From CAZDVQ01 sp964508975 (GTDB lineage Bacteria; Bacteroidota; Bacteroidia; Chitinophagales; Saprospiraceae), in assembly GCA_964508975.1 (NCBI GenBank), contig CAZDVQ010000009.1, positions 33,835 to 97,834 on the forward strand: a stretch of DNA of 64,000 bases, in the 5' to 3' direction. The position numbers and the translations under genes are program-made. Shown in pieces: positions 34,201 to 42,400 of this stretch. Positions within the stretch are counted from its first letter, which is position 1. Each line of letters opens with the position of its first letter. A model generated the notes under the pieces. The model ran no database searches and was not told the origin of the DNA. It was given only the letters and a program-made list of their open reading frames with translations.

Positions 34201-35217
34201 TGTGTAGGTGGTACTTATGGCCCCTGAGATATTGGTCCAAGCTGAGTTGTCGGGGCTAGATTGCCACTGGTATGTAAAACCACCGCTACCAAATCCGCCA
34301 GAAGCATCTGCTGTATTACTAAAAGCTACGGTGCCGCCATTGCAAATGGAAGTGCTAGCACTGATCGTTCCGGGGTTTACTGCTGGAGTAGATACGTCTT
34401 GGTAACTTAAAGTGCCGGTGGCCGTTAGATCGTTTCTTGAAAACCTAGCAACTTCTAGGTAGTAAGTCCCTGTTGTGCCAGGTGTGAAATCTAGGGAAGC
34501 AGCTGTACCTGTGCACAATACGCCGTTATCATCTGCAGCAGCTACAACTGTATAACCATCACTGCTGTAAATCCTGATGTAGGTATCTTCTGCAGCTCCA
34601 CAGGTACCGAAACGGTAAGTACGGCCTGCTGTAAGGTCCATAGTCCATGATTTTATGGAACCCGCTGAATAGGCAGTTGTGGCCACGGAACAACCCGGTG
34701 TAATGGATGGAGTAGTGCCAGAATAGCGCCATGTGTATGAATAAACCAAGGCATGAGAACCATTGCCGAAATTCCAGTTGGTATAGGTACCGTTACTAGG
34801 CAAAACTAAACGAAAGTCTACCGTAGAGATATTGCCATTCAATCGGCAGTCGTCGCCACTGTTGTGTGTACACCTGTCGCCTCCATCATCCTCGAATGCG
34901 TCAATTTGGGCGGTTAGCACGTTTGAGGTATTGCTCCGGGTGCCCAAGGTGGTTAGGGAGCCATAGGTGCAATTACCATTGTTGTTACATTGGAAGCACC
35001 CAGAGCCCACGGCCGTACCGTTTACGTTGTCAAAAAAACGGGCATAAGCCAAGGAGAATTCTTCGTTGCCAGTTTCCCAGCATGCACCACCGACACCACC
35101 TTCGTAGGAGGTGATTTGGTTAAATTGTACAGTAAAAGTGGCTTGTGCAAATTGGCCGAACAAATTTGGCGTTGTTGTACACCATAGACCTACCAATAAT
35201 AAGTAAATTTTTTTCAT
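31273..35217 (-). CDS. T9SS-secreted multidomain protein with Ig-like repeats
   Basis: 1314 residues. Signal peptide MKKIYLLLVGLWCTTTPNLFGQ; a Cys-rich N-terminal domain (CWETGNEEFSLAY, GSGCFQCNNNGNC, DDGGDRCTHNSGDDC); a PPC-like beta domain (GTTGTYYLEVARFSRNDL); several Ig-like repeats, including four with the pattern GSQGLSC.DEY.YS.(D/N)GGT and RR.C.G..CDG(S/T)AE; then a module of about 250 residues (WTYYRDQASPDDFIFAINWAPDG..) shared with the HYR protein next door; and the sorting domain ALFPNPAST..GLYYLQITCCDGQTITQKFVKD. It should be exported by Sec and T9SS to the cell surface. The shared tail shows a gene duplication with exchange of the middle. Confidence 0.88.
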   Translation of the reverse strand: MKKIYLLLVGLWCTTTPNLFGQFAQATFTVQFNQITSYEGGVGGACWETGNEEFSLAYARFFDNVNGTAVGSGCFQCNNNGNCTYGSLTTLGTRSNTSNVLTAQIDAFEDDGGDRCTHNSGDDCRLNGNISTVDFRLVLPSNGTYTNWNFGNGSHALVYSYTWRYSGTTPSITPGCSVATTAYSAGSIKSWTMDLTAGRTYRFGTCGAAEDTYIRIYSSDGYTVVAAADDNGVLCTGTAASLDFTPGTTGTYYLEVARFSRNDLTATGTLSYQDVSTPAVNPGTISASTSICNGGTVAFSNTADASGGFGSGGFTYQWQSSPDNSAWTNISGAISTTYTTPALTTTTYYRRVATDCRGTSAPTTSLTVTVVPDPIAPTLAAASPTSGSSFCVGQSYSATFNAGSQGLSCTDEYRISTDNGGTWAAYTPGASLTASVAGTYLIQARRNCIGTACDGSAETYATLATWTVVADPIAPTLASATPSNGSSVCVGQGLSASFNAGSQGLSCSDEYQYSTNGGTSWLSYTPGSTINTTTAGTYIIQGRRNCSGASCDGSAETYATLASWTVVADPIAPTLATATPANGTSVCVGQSLSATFNAGSQGLSCADEYQYSPDGGTSWFSYTPGATISTSAPGNYVIQGRRLCAGTACDGTAENFANLVSWTVVADPTAPVIAASPADATVCIGATLTLSNIPGSGGTGSCTDEYSYSTDNGGTWSSWSTSIPSITAVAGTTLMKSRRNCAGLDCNTNENQVSWTVVADPSIGTQPSSGSICTGGTYSMSISASGGSPSLDYQWESSPNNLSYTPILGANSASYTTPALSTNTYYRCVVTAAGPGCGVAISDAILVTVVPDPTISITADQTLCGGETFSLNANLTGGTACTINWESSPNNAAWASTGLSGASISTSTSDDTYYRAVTSCGSGCDVATSNSVFIDVLSPNANLVLTGSGTTSATNFCDVGVWTYYRDQASPDDFIFAINWAPDGTLSAANATAKAASTLSITSGPMVSQTTTSYGTWVMGRYWNVNAPAFDEAVNIRFYYDPAEKTAVENAMTAFTSASNNVIDEGFLWFKTVAGAYNPANVNYNGVDVGNTIELTGSPGTEGGLTYVQLDGLASFSGGTGATGVGKGNALPIDLLYFTGAKNGDTNRLNWATASEENTAYFEVERSKDGLNFEAVARVAAAGNSSTTLTYVANDMQPLSGISYYRLRTVDLDNSEGFSNIISLERAVKGTDLVALFPNPASTQITYQLMAESADELTVKVIDALGRVNSSQVVQVNAGLNSQTLEISKLSPGLYYLQITCCDGQTITQKFVKD

Positions 35218-35584
35218 AGTTTTTCGTTTTGTGGGGAATACTGAAAATGCTAAATGTACATCATTTACCAGTTGGCGCTTGTCAAAGGCATGGGCTGGTT
35301 AATCGTATATGTACTCGAAAACCTAAATAACGGAGTAACTTAAAAAAGCGTTTGTTTGTTAGATTTCATTGATTGCTACACAAATCTACTGAGTTTATTT
35401 TGAAAAAACAGAATAAATGACATGAATAAATTGTGAAGTATAAGAAATGCCTACCACATTTATAGTTAATATGTTTATGTAAGAACTTGATTAATAATTT
35501 ATTAGCTTAATAATAAAAAAATATTTTTTTGCTTTTTATTAGTCGAAAAATTGTGGTTTGAAGGAAACTACCTATTCAGATTAT
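35218..35584. other. AT-rich spacer with possible promoter for the 1314-residue gene
   Basis: About 370 bp of AT-rich non-coding DNA. On the minus strand TACATTTA lies about 35-45 bp upstream of the start codon and TTTGACA about 24 bp further up: a near match to the promoter pattern. I see nothing else in the stretch. Confidence 0.4.
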
Positions 35585-35722
35585 TTTGGGCGTGCCCCTC
35601 GCTTCGCGAAGCCGCCCGGGTTGGGCGGCTCTACAAAGCTCAGGTCGCTCCCTTCCGCGCTCCCTGGCGGTCGGCCACTGCGTGGCCCGCACCTGCGGTG
35701 CGGCGCTCCAGGCAGCTCACGC
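35585..35722 (+). repeat. GC-rich multi-hairpin module, copy 10
   Basis: Begins TTTGGGCGTGCCCC, ends CAGCTCACGC. Hairpins GCTTCGCGAAGC, GCCGCCCGGGTTGGGCGGC and CACCTGCGGTG. It faces copy 11. Confidence 0.75.
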
Positions 35723-35749
35723 AACCAATGCAGCTTAGCTGCATTGGTT
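35723..35749. repeat. 13-bp perfect hairpin between two modules
   Basis: AACCAATGCAGCT, one T, AGCTGCATTGGTT: a perfect inverted repeat directly abutting the end of copy 10. No T-tract, so it is not a normal terminator. Confidence 0.75.
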
Positions 35750-35860
35750 TAGATATGAGGTATGAGTGCAGAGAGCTGAGTTTAGTTAGGAGAGCAGCGT
35801 GCAGAGCGGAATATTTAGGGACGCCCCTTGTGGTCGCCCAAAGCAAGGCTGCACACGATT

Positions 35861-35970
35861 CGCGCCAGCGCTGCGAAGGCGTGGCCGAAGGCCAGACCGC
35901 GTAGCGGGCCGAGCGAACAGCGAGCGCCGTAGCCTAGCGACGGCGAGCATCGCGAGCCGGGGCGCCCAAA
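35861..35970 (-). repeat. GC-rich multi-hairpin module, copy 11
   Basis: Starts CGCGCCAGCGCTGCG and ends CGGGGCGCCCAAAA. Almost identical to copy 12 (about 42150-42260): both contain the segments GGCGTGGCCGAAGGCC, GACCGCGTAGCGGGCCGAG, CAGCGAGCGCCGTAGCC and GACGGCGAGC. It lies head-to-head with copy 10. Confidence 0.8.
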
Positions 35971-35980
35971 ACATCAAAAA

Positions 35981-36012
35981 AAAGGCTTGCAAGTAAACAC
36001 CTGCAAGCCTTT
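35981..36012 (-). terminator. Intrinsic terminator of the HYR protein gene
   Basis: AAAGGCTTGCA / TGCAAGCCTTT with a 10-base loop; on the minus strand it is followed by TTTT. It starts 27 bp after the stop. Confidence 0.88.
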
Positions 36013-36038
36013 AGTATTTGTAATAAACCTAGCGTGGT

Positions 36039-39000
36039 TTAGTCTTTCACGAATTTTTGCGTGATGACTTTGCCCTCGCAACAGGTGATGCTCAAGTAAT
36101 ACAAACCTGCAGGTAATTTACTAGTCGAAATGGTTCGACTGTTATTGCCGGCCGATAACTGCACGAGTTCCGCATGAACCGTTCTGCCAAAGTTATCCAG
36201 GATTTTGATGCTCACTTCATCGTTGTACTCAGCGGCTAGCTCGTAGTTCAACAAATCACTTACAGGGTTAGGGTAAAGGTTTACCAAATCGGTTCCTTTA
36301 ACGCTGCGTTCCAGGCTTATCACGTTACTGTAACCTTGACTTCCGTCGAGGTCAACCATGCGCAAACGGTAGTATGAAACACCTGATAGCGGCGACATAT
36401 CGTTGAAACTGTAAAGCAATGTGCTAGTTGAATTACCCGCTGCGGCCACGCGGCCAACAGGTGTAAACTGGATACCATCTTTGCTGCGTTCAACTTCAAA
36501 GTAAGCGGTATTTTCCTCGCTTCCGGTTGACCAGCTCATGCGGTTTACATCACCGTCTTTGATACCGCTAAAGTACAACAATTCGAGCGGTAAAGCATTG
36601 CCCTTGCCTACACCGGTAGCACCAGAGCCACCCGAGAATGAGCTTAAAGCATCGAATTGAATATAGGTGACGCCATTGTCGCTACCAGGGGTTCCTGTCA
36701 GTTCGATGGTATTACTCACGTCAACGCCGTTGTAGTTCACGCTAGCAGGCGTATATGGGCCACTCACGGTTTTAAACCACAAGAAACCTTCGTTGATGAC
36801 GTTGTTGCTGGCCGACACAAATGATGAAGCTGCGGTTTCAACGGCCAGCTTCTCTGCTGGGTCGTAGTAAAAGCGAACGTTTACGGCTTCGTCGAAAGCA
36901 GGAGCATTCACGTTCCAGTAGCGGCCCATAACCCAAGTTCCATAAGAACTAGTAGTAGCCGAAACCATTGGCCCAACGGTTAGTTCAACACTTGATGCTG
37001 CTTTAGCGGCCGAGTTAGCTGCTGAAAGCGTGCCGTCTGGCGCCCAGTTAATGGCAAATACAAACTCTTCGGTATTTGCAGGGTTGCGGTAGTATGTCCA
37101 TGGGCCATCCTCGCAAACTATTACCGCAGTCACACTGCTGGATGCCAAGGTTACATTGCTGGTAGCGCTCAGTACTTGTACCGTTAATGAAGCACAAGTA
37201 GTAGTATTACAGGTATTGCTGTATCGTGCGAAATAGGTTTCAGTTGCGCTAGGGCTAACAGTTATAGATGTTCCATTGCCCAAGAACGTGCCACCGCAAG
37301 CGCTGCTGTACCATTCAACCACGGCGAGTGCACCAAGAGTGCCGCCACTAACGGTTAGTGTAGCAGACTCGCCTAGACAAATCTCGCTTGGACCGTTAAT
37401 GCTTGTTGGCGCAGTGGAGGTACCGGCGTTTTGGACAGGTACATTTACGTTTACCGTGTTATTGGAAGCATCGCGTAATTGGACCGAAATAGAGCTGTTG
37501 CCTAATGCTAAGGCTGCCCCTGCCACTGGGTTTTGGGTAGCGATAATTGAACCTGTGGCAGTACAGTTGTCGGAATAAGTCATCAAGGCAATCACGTCGG
37601 GAACAGTGGTAGCATTGCACAAGGTTTGGGTTGGTGCGTAAACACTAATAGCTGGCGGCGTTGCATCAATCACATTCACGTTAAAGCTGCAATCGGTAAA
37701 ATTACCAGCAGCATCCGTTACACGGAAAGTATTGGTGGTTGTTCCTAGTGGGAAGTTACTGCCGCTAGGTAAGCCAGCAATTTGCGTAGTACTAGCACCA
37801 GAACAGTTGTCGGTACCCACTGGGGCAGTATAATTAACCACCGGTGAGCAGCTCGCTCCTGCTGAAACATTCATGTTGCTTGGGCAAGATATTGTTGGTG
37901 CTTGGTTATCTATCACCGTTACGGTGAAGGAGCAGTTAGCAATATTGCCAGCGGCGTCAGTAGCCCTAAAGGTATTGGTTGTTGTACCCACTGGGAAGGT
38001 AGCACCAGAGGCTAACCCCGCTAGTTGTGCAGTTGAAACGCCTGGGCAGTTATCGGTACCAACGGGCGCGGTGTAATTTACAACAGCACCACAAGTTCCA
38101 GCTGTGGCATTTATGGAGATATTTGCGGGGCAAGTTATTTGTGGCGAGGCGATGTCAACGATATTGACCGTAAGGTTCCTGTCGAATATATTACCAGCAG
38201 CGTCAGTGGCCCTGAATGTAACCGTGTTTAAGCCAATCGGGAACGTAGATCCAGAAGCGAGTCCCGCGATACGTGTAAAAGTAACCCCAGGGCAGTTATC
38301 GGCTGCTACTGGGTCTCCGTAAAATACAACAGCATTGCATTGACCTGGGTCGGTACCCTGGGTCGTATTGGTAGGGAAAGATGCGAAGCTTGGTGCTTGT
38401 GCATCATTAACGGTAACGGTGAATGAACAAGTCGTTTGTAAACCTGCTGCATCTGTTACTCGGAACGTGTTGGTTGTTGTACCTACAGGGAAGGTAGCGC
38501 CCGAGGCCAAGCCTGCGGTTTGTACGGTTGATGCGCCAGAGCAATTATCGGTGCCAACAGGTGTGGTGTACGTTACAACTGCACTACAAGATCCAGTTGT
38601 GGCATTTACAGTGATGTTTGCTGGACAAGTTATCGCAGGAGCTTCAGTATCATTAACTGTAACGGTGAACGAACAAATGAATATGTTGCCAGAAGCATCT
38701 TGTGCTCTAAATGTATTGGTGGTTGTTCCAACCGGGAAAGTAGACCCAGATGCTAATCCTGTTGTGCGGGTAGTGGTTACTCCTGGGCAGTTGTCGGTGC
38801 CAACTGGTGCGGTATAATTTACCACCGCGCCACAAGTGCCAGCAGTAGCATTTACACTAATGTTTGCCGGGCAAGTAATTGATGGTGCTTGTACATCATT
38901 AACTGTTACGGTAAATGAACAGGTGGTTTGCAATCCCGCAGCATCCGTTACTCTAAATGTATTGGTGGTTGTACCCACAGGGAAGGTAGCGCCTGAAGCT

Positions 39001-40628
39001 AAGCCAGCTGTTTGTACGGTTGAGGAACCAGAACAGTTATCCGTACCAACGGGTGCTGTATAAGTTACTACAGCGCCGCAGGTGCCTGATGTAGCATTTA
39101 CAGTAATATTGGCAGGACACGTAATTGCAGGTACTTGGTTGTCTACCACAGTAACTGTGAACGAGCAGTTAGCGGTAAGTCCTCTACTGTCTGTTACTCG
39201 GAAAGTATTCGTTGTATTGCCCACGGGGAAGGTAGCGCCGGAAGCTAAACCGGCTATTTGTGTAGTTGAAGCGCCCGGGCAGTTATCGGTCCCAACCGGA
39301 GCGGTGTACGTAACCACCGCACCGCAAGTGCCGGAGCTAGCGTTAACGGAAATATTGGCAGGGCAAGAAATGCTTGGTGGAGTAGTTTCCATGACAACCT
39401 GGATCACATTAGAGTATGCCACCTGACTGCAAGCATCTGTTACTCTACGCCTAAACCAAGTGGTGCTGGTGAGATTACCTGGGTCGTATGTAGTACTATT
39501 GGCCAATCCAATATCGCTAAAACCTGAGCTGGCGGAGGTAGTGCTTGACTCCCATTGGTACGACAGGCTACCTGCACCGGAGGCATTCGTAGCGTTTGTG
39601 AAAGCACCAGGGTCAGCGTTATTGCATATTACTGTACCGTCAGTAATACCTGCAATGGCGCCACCTGTGGCAGGTTTGGTGGTTGCTAGTACACTCAACT
39701 CAAAATCACCTGCATTAGCGCTAAAGCCTTCTACCAAAACAATATAAGTGCCAGCGCATAGGTCTCTTGTGAGCTGAGCCTGAACAGAACCACCAAAGTC
39801 GTCGTTAAAGTCAATTTGTGTACTGCAATCAGCGTTATAAAGCCGGAGATAAGTATCAAAATTTGTAGTTCCATTGCTTGTCGATAATGCAACAGTTGAA
39901 GGCGCAGAAATGGTAAACTGATAATAAACATCAGGTGCCAAATTCCCTGCAACATTCGTGTAACCCATATCTGAACTCGCACCACTAGGAGCAGCTCGGT
40001 TGGAGTTAATGTGTGTTTTTGCAACTCCCGAGGCTAAATTACCAAAGTTAAGGGGGTTACCACAGGCGTTCCCTTGGGTAAAGCGCCATACCGTTTTTGC
40101 GGAGAAGTCGCCGCTTTGGCCGGTTACAAAGCTAGCATTATCCGCAGTTCCGTTGTAGCCCCAAAAACGGCATGGGGTTTTAGTGGCACTCTTGAAGGTC
40201 ATCGTCCAAGTGCCAGATGATTGGCAGGCGTCGCCACCGGGGTCACAGTCTGGACTACCGTCTTCTTCCCAAGATGCGTGGTTAACTGTAAAGGAGTTGG
40301 CTACGTTAGCCCGGCCTGTACAGCGGTACATTAGCGTATTGGTATTGGTTACCGTGCTAGGTGCATCTGCTTGCCAGCGGCGAACAAATTGGTTTCCACC
40401 ACATGAAGCACCAAGACCGCCTGAGGTCCAGGCAGTAGTTCCGCCTGTATTCAAATCAGTGTTGAGGCCAACGCGTACTTCGTTGTCGTCTGATGTGACC
40501 CCATCGTTATCGCAGTTTTGGCGCCATTGGTCAATGCGCATTTCGTAATTGATTTGCCCGTTGGTAATTTGGGCACTTGCCGAGGAACAGGCCATCAGCA
40601 AAATGATAAAGGTTAATAATCTTGTCAT
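36039..40628 (-). CDS. T9SS-secreted protein with seven HYR domains
   Basis: 1529 residues. Signal peptide MTRLLTFIILLMACSSASAQ; Cys-rich N-terminal domain (ASCGGNQFVRRWQ, SPDCDPGGDACQ); a PPC-like domain (DLCAGTYIVLVEGFSANAGDFELSV); an Ig-like unit; then seven HYR domains of about 80 residues (about 420-1010), each with CPANI.VNA..G.C.A.V.YT.PVGTDNC and FPVGTTTNTFR..D, the known fold of cell-adhesion repeats. A further Ig-like part and the WTYYRNPANTEEFVFAINWAPDG module shared with the 1314-residue protein lead to the sorting domain NLYPNPVSD..GLYYLSITCCEGKVITQKFVKD. The start is 1 bp after the stop of the gamma-carboxylase-like gene, so the two are translated as a coupled pair. Confidence 0.92.
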   Translation of the reverse strand: MTRLLTFIILLMACSSASAQITNGQINYEMRIDQWRQNCDNDGVTSDDNEVRVGLNTDLNTGGTTAWTSGGLGASCGGNQFVRRWQADAPSTVTNTNTLMYRCTGRANVANSFTVNHASWEEDGSPDCDPGGDACQSSGTWTMTFKSATKTPCRFWGYNGTADNASFVTGQSGDFSAKTVWRFTQGNACGNPLNFGNLASGVAKTHINSNRAAPSGASSDMGYTNVAGNLAPDVYYQFTISAPSTVALSTSNGTTNFDTYLRLYNADCSTQIDFNDDFGGSVQAQLTRDLCAGTYIVLVEGFSANAGDFELSVLATTKPATGGAIAGITDGTVICNNADPGAFTNATNASGAGSLSYQWESSTTSASSGFSDIGLANSTTYDPGNLTSTTWFRRRVTDACSQVAYSNVIQVVMETTPPSISCPANISVNASSGTCGAVVTYTAPVGTDNCPGASTTQIAGLASGATFPVGNTTNTFRVTDSRGLTANCSFTVTVVDNQVPAITCPANITVNATSGTCGAVVTYTAPVGTDNCSGSSTVQTAGLASGATFPVGTTTNTFRVTDAAGLQTTCSFTVTVNDVQAPSITCPANISVNATAGTCGAVVNYTAPVGTDNCPGVTTTRTTGLASGSTFPVGTTTNTFRAQDASGNIFICSFTVTVNDTEAPAITCPANITVNATTGSCSAVVTYTTPVGTDNCSGASTVQTAGLASGATFPVGTTTNTFRVTDAAGLQTTCSFTVTVNDAQAPSFASFPTNTTQGTDPGQCNAVVFYGDPVAADNCPGVTFTRIAGLASGSTFPIGLNTVTFRATDAAGNIFDRNLTVNIVDIASPQITCPANISINATAGTCGAVVNYTAPVGTDNCPGVSTAQLAGLASGATFPVGTTTNTFRATDAAGNIANCSFTVTVIDNQAPTISCPSNMNVSAGASCSPVVNYTAPVGTDNCSGASTTQIAGLPSGSNFPLGTTTNTFRVTDAAGNFTDCSFNVNVIDATPPAISVYAPTQTLCNATTVPDVIALMTYSDNCTATGSIIATQNPVAGAALALGNSSISVQLRDASNNTVNVNVPVQNAGTSTAPTSINGPSEICLGESATLTVSGGTLGALAVVEWYSSACGGTFLGNGTSITVSPSATETYFARYSNTCNTTTCASLTVQVLSATSNVTLASSSVTAVIVCEDGPWTYYRNPANTEEFVFAINWAPDGTLSAANSAAKAASSVELTVGPMVSATTSSYGTWVMGRYWNVNAPAFDEAVNVRFYYDPAEKLAVETAASSFVSASNNVINEGFLWFKTVSGPYTPASVNYNGVDVSNTIELTGTPGSDNGVTYIQFDALSSFSGGSGATGVGKGNALPLELLYFSGIKDGDVNRMSWSTGSEENTAYFEVERSKDGIQFTPVGRVAAAGNSTSTLLYSFNDMSPLSGVSYYRLRMVDLDGSQGYSNVISLERSVKGTDLVNLYPNPVSDLLNYELAAEYNDEVSIKILDNFGRTVHAELVQLSAGNNSRTISTSKLPAGLYYLSITCCEGKVITQKFVKD

Positions 40629-40629
40629 C

Positions 40630-41913
40630 TTAGTTTTTGAATTTGTTTATAAATGGGTTGTTTGAGTACAAGTGGTAAGGTATGCCTGCTAGGTTCATCG
40701 TGTCGTTAATGAGCAGTTGGGCCGGGTGTTGGTTCAAAGTAATCATACTGGTGCAATACACCCGAACATCCTTGGATTGGTATTTAAGTTCGGCATCTTT
40801 TTTTAGCTTTTGGGCTAGAGACCAGATGTGGTATGGGTCGTGGTAGGTGTTGCTGTATTGCCTGAACGTGAGCAACTTACCAAAGTCAACGGCGTATTCA
40901 ATTTGCTTGTCGGGCATCACCACCTTGAACTGAAAGTCGTATACCTCATGGTTGTTGAGCATCATGCGCCACGAGAAATAATAGCCCTGCCTGTGCCAGG
41001 CTGAATTGCCTGGTATGAGGTAGGTGCGCAGCGGGTATAGGATTTGGAAACTGAAAAAACAGATGTACAAAGCGGTAGTTAGCTTTAGCGTTTTGTTTGC
41101 CCAAAGGGTTTTAATCAAAGTAATCACGCTGTGTTGCCCAAACGGAATAAACAACATGTAAGCGGCCATCATCACCAAGGGGAATTCACCGATGTTGAAG
41201 GTGAAATAATTACTGGTATGAAAAATAAAATAGGGTAGAATGACATACCAAGCTTTGGGTCGCCAAAACATGAATACCCAGATAAATAGGTCGAACAAAA
41301 TACCGCCATAGCTCATGAGCAAGGCTAAGAAATCGGCATAAGGAGTCTCGCGGGCATACAGCATCAGCCGCATCGGGTAGCCTTGAAGCCAATCTGGATT
41401 TATCTTTACTAGGCCACCATAAAAGTATACGATGGAGATTAACGCGGCAAAGGGCAAGTACACTTGTAAGCCCACGGTTTTGTCCCAATTGCGTTTAAAG
41501 AGGTCAATGATTGATATGCCAGACTTGGGGCTTTCCAGCACAAAAAGGAAGGCAATTAAACACCAAAGGTAGTAGTGGTTGTTGTAAAAGGTCCTGTCTA
41601 TCAAGAAGATATAGCCAAAACTCAATAGAAAAACCAAAGCAGATAAACGTGTAACCAACCCTAGCGCTAAAGCGATAGCACCTGCCAATGCCATAACTTC
41701 AAGCAAGTTTATTAACTCGTGCGAGTATGCCTCTATGAAGTGTAAATTGGGATAATGGAACACAAAGGTTGACATCCCCAGGTCATGTACATGTGGGGTC
41801 AAGTGCAGGATTTGCGGTATCATGAAAATACCGAAACCGAGTCGGAACAACGAAAAGAGTTTTGCAGAGACTTGGGGGAGGTCCCTGTGTTTTGTGGTGT
41901 CCAAGGTGTTCAC
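40630..41913 (-). CDS. Vitamin K-dependent gamma-carboxylase homologue (HTTM/VKGC)
   Basis: 427 residues, GTG start at 41913. Several membrane helices (about 65-125, 150-170, 185-275) carry the VKGC/HTTM core. Aligned by eye with human gamma-glutamyl carboxylase it keeps the NNH of the His160 region (FYNNHYYLW, His113) and the catalytic Lys218 region (YFYGGLVKINPDWLQGY, Lys170), and it also keeps the soluble C-terminal part (YYFSWRMMLNNHEVYDFQ). So it is a full-length homologue and not just an HTTM fragment. The human enzyme uses reduced vitamin K to carboxylate Glu; bacterial members are largely uncharacterised. It is followed after 1 bp by the secreted HYR protein, the obvious candidate substrate. 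Confidence 0.88.
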   Translation of the reverse strand: MNTLDTTKHRDLPQVSAKLFSLFRLGFGIFMIPQILHLTPHVHDLGMSTFVFHYPNLHFIEAYSHELINLLEVMALAGAIALALGLVTRLSALVFLLSFGYIFLIDRTFYNNHYYLWCLIAFLFVLESPKSGISIIDLFKRNWDKTVGLQVYLPFAALISIVYFYGGLVKINPDWLQGYPMRLMLYARETPYADFLALLMSYGGILFDLFIWVFMFWRPKAWYVILPYFIFHTSNYFTFNIGEFPLVMMAAYMLFIPFGQHSVITLIKTLWANKTLKLTTALYICFFSFQILYPLRTYLIPGNSAWHRQGYYFSWRMMLNNHEVYDFQFKVVMPDKQIEYAVDFGKLLTFRQYSNTYHDPYHIWSLAQKLKKDAELKYQSKDVRVYCTSMITLNQHPAQLLINDTMNLAGIPYHLYSNNPFINKFKN

Positions 41914-41930
41914 TTTGATGGGAATCGCTA

Positions 41931-41938
41931 CAAATATA
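41931..41938 (-). promoter_or_regulatory. -7 element of the carboxylase/HYR operon
   Basis: TATATTTG on the minus strand, an exact TAnnTTTG match, 17 bp from the GTG start; the leader would be very short. No TTG partner at the normal distance. Confidence 0.4.
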
Positions 41939-42149
41939 GAATCATTATTGCTACATTATAGCTTTTGCGTAATTTTATGATATAAAATTAATAAATAAAT
42001 AACAATATACAATAAAAGCACAAATTTTTTCAAATCTTAAAACGATGTATTGCTTTAGCAGAATTTAGATAAGAGTGCATAAGGTAGCGTGCAGCCTGGA
42101 ATATGTAGAGGCGGCTTTGTGGTCGCCCAAAGCTAGGCAGTACACGATT

Positions 42150-42260
42150 CGCGCCAGCGCTGCGGAGGCGTGGCCGAAGGCCAGACCGCGTAGCGGGCCG
42201 AGCGTACAGCGAGCGCCGTAGCCTAGCGACGGCGAGCAAAGCGAGCCGGGGCGCCCAAAA
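42150..42260 (-). repeat. GC-rich multi-hairpin module, copy 12
   Basis: Close copy of module 11 with a few base changes, ending GGGGCGCCCAAAA. It sits between the carboxylase and the Crp/Fnr gene. Confidence 0.8.
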
Positions 42261-42262
42261 AA

Positions 42263-42400
42263 AATGTAAGATTTGAGATGTAAGCGGTAAGATTTAAGCT
42301 GTAAGCTGTAAGATTTGAGATGTAAGCTGTAAGATTTGAGATTGTCATCCACAATCCATAATCAATAACCCATAATCCATAATCAATAATCCATAATCAA
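42263..42400. repeat. Short direct-repeat tracts (GTAAGATTTGAGAT and CCATAATCAATAA)
   Basis: First five units of the type TGTAAG(C/A)TGTAAGATTTGAGA, then five units of CCATAATCAATAA/ACCCATAATCC that run to the end of the Crp/Fnr gene. This is not a CRISPR array: the units are contiguous with no spacers. Confidence 0.75.

Noticed and set aside
35551..35996. Several overlapping 60-117-codon frames between the two large secreted-protein genes
   Set aside because: They are the two repeat modules read as protein; composition and lack of conserved motifs argue against coding.
38368..39426. Series of plus-strand frames opposite the HYR domains
   Set aside because: Periodic shadows of the HYR repeats, each spanning one or two repeat units.
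42263..42400. Possible CRISPR array
   Set aside because: Units are short, contiguous and imperfect with no unique spacers, and no cas gene is present.
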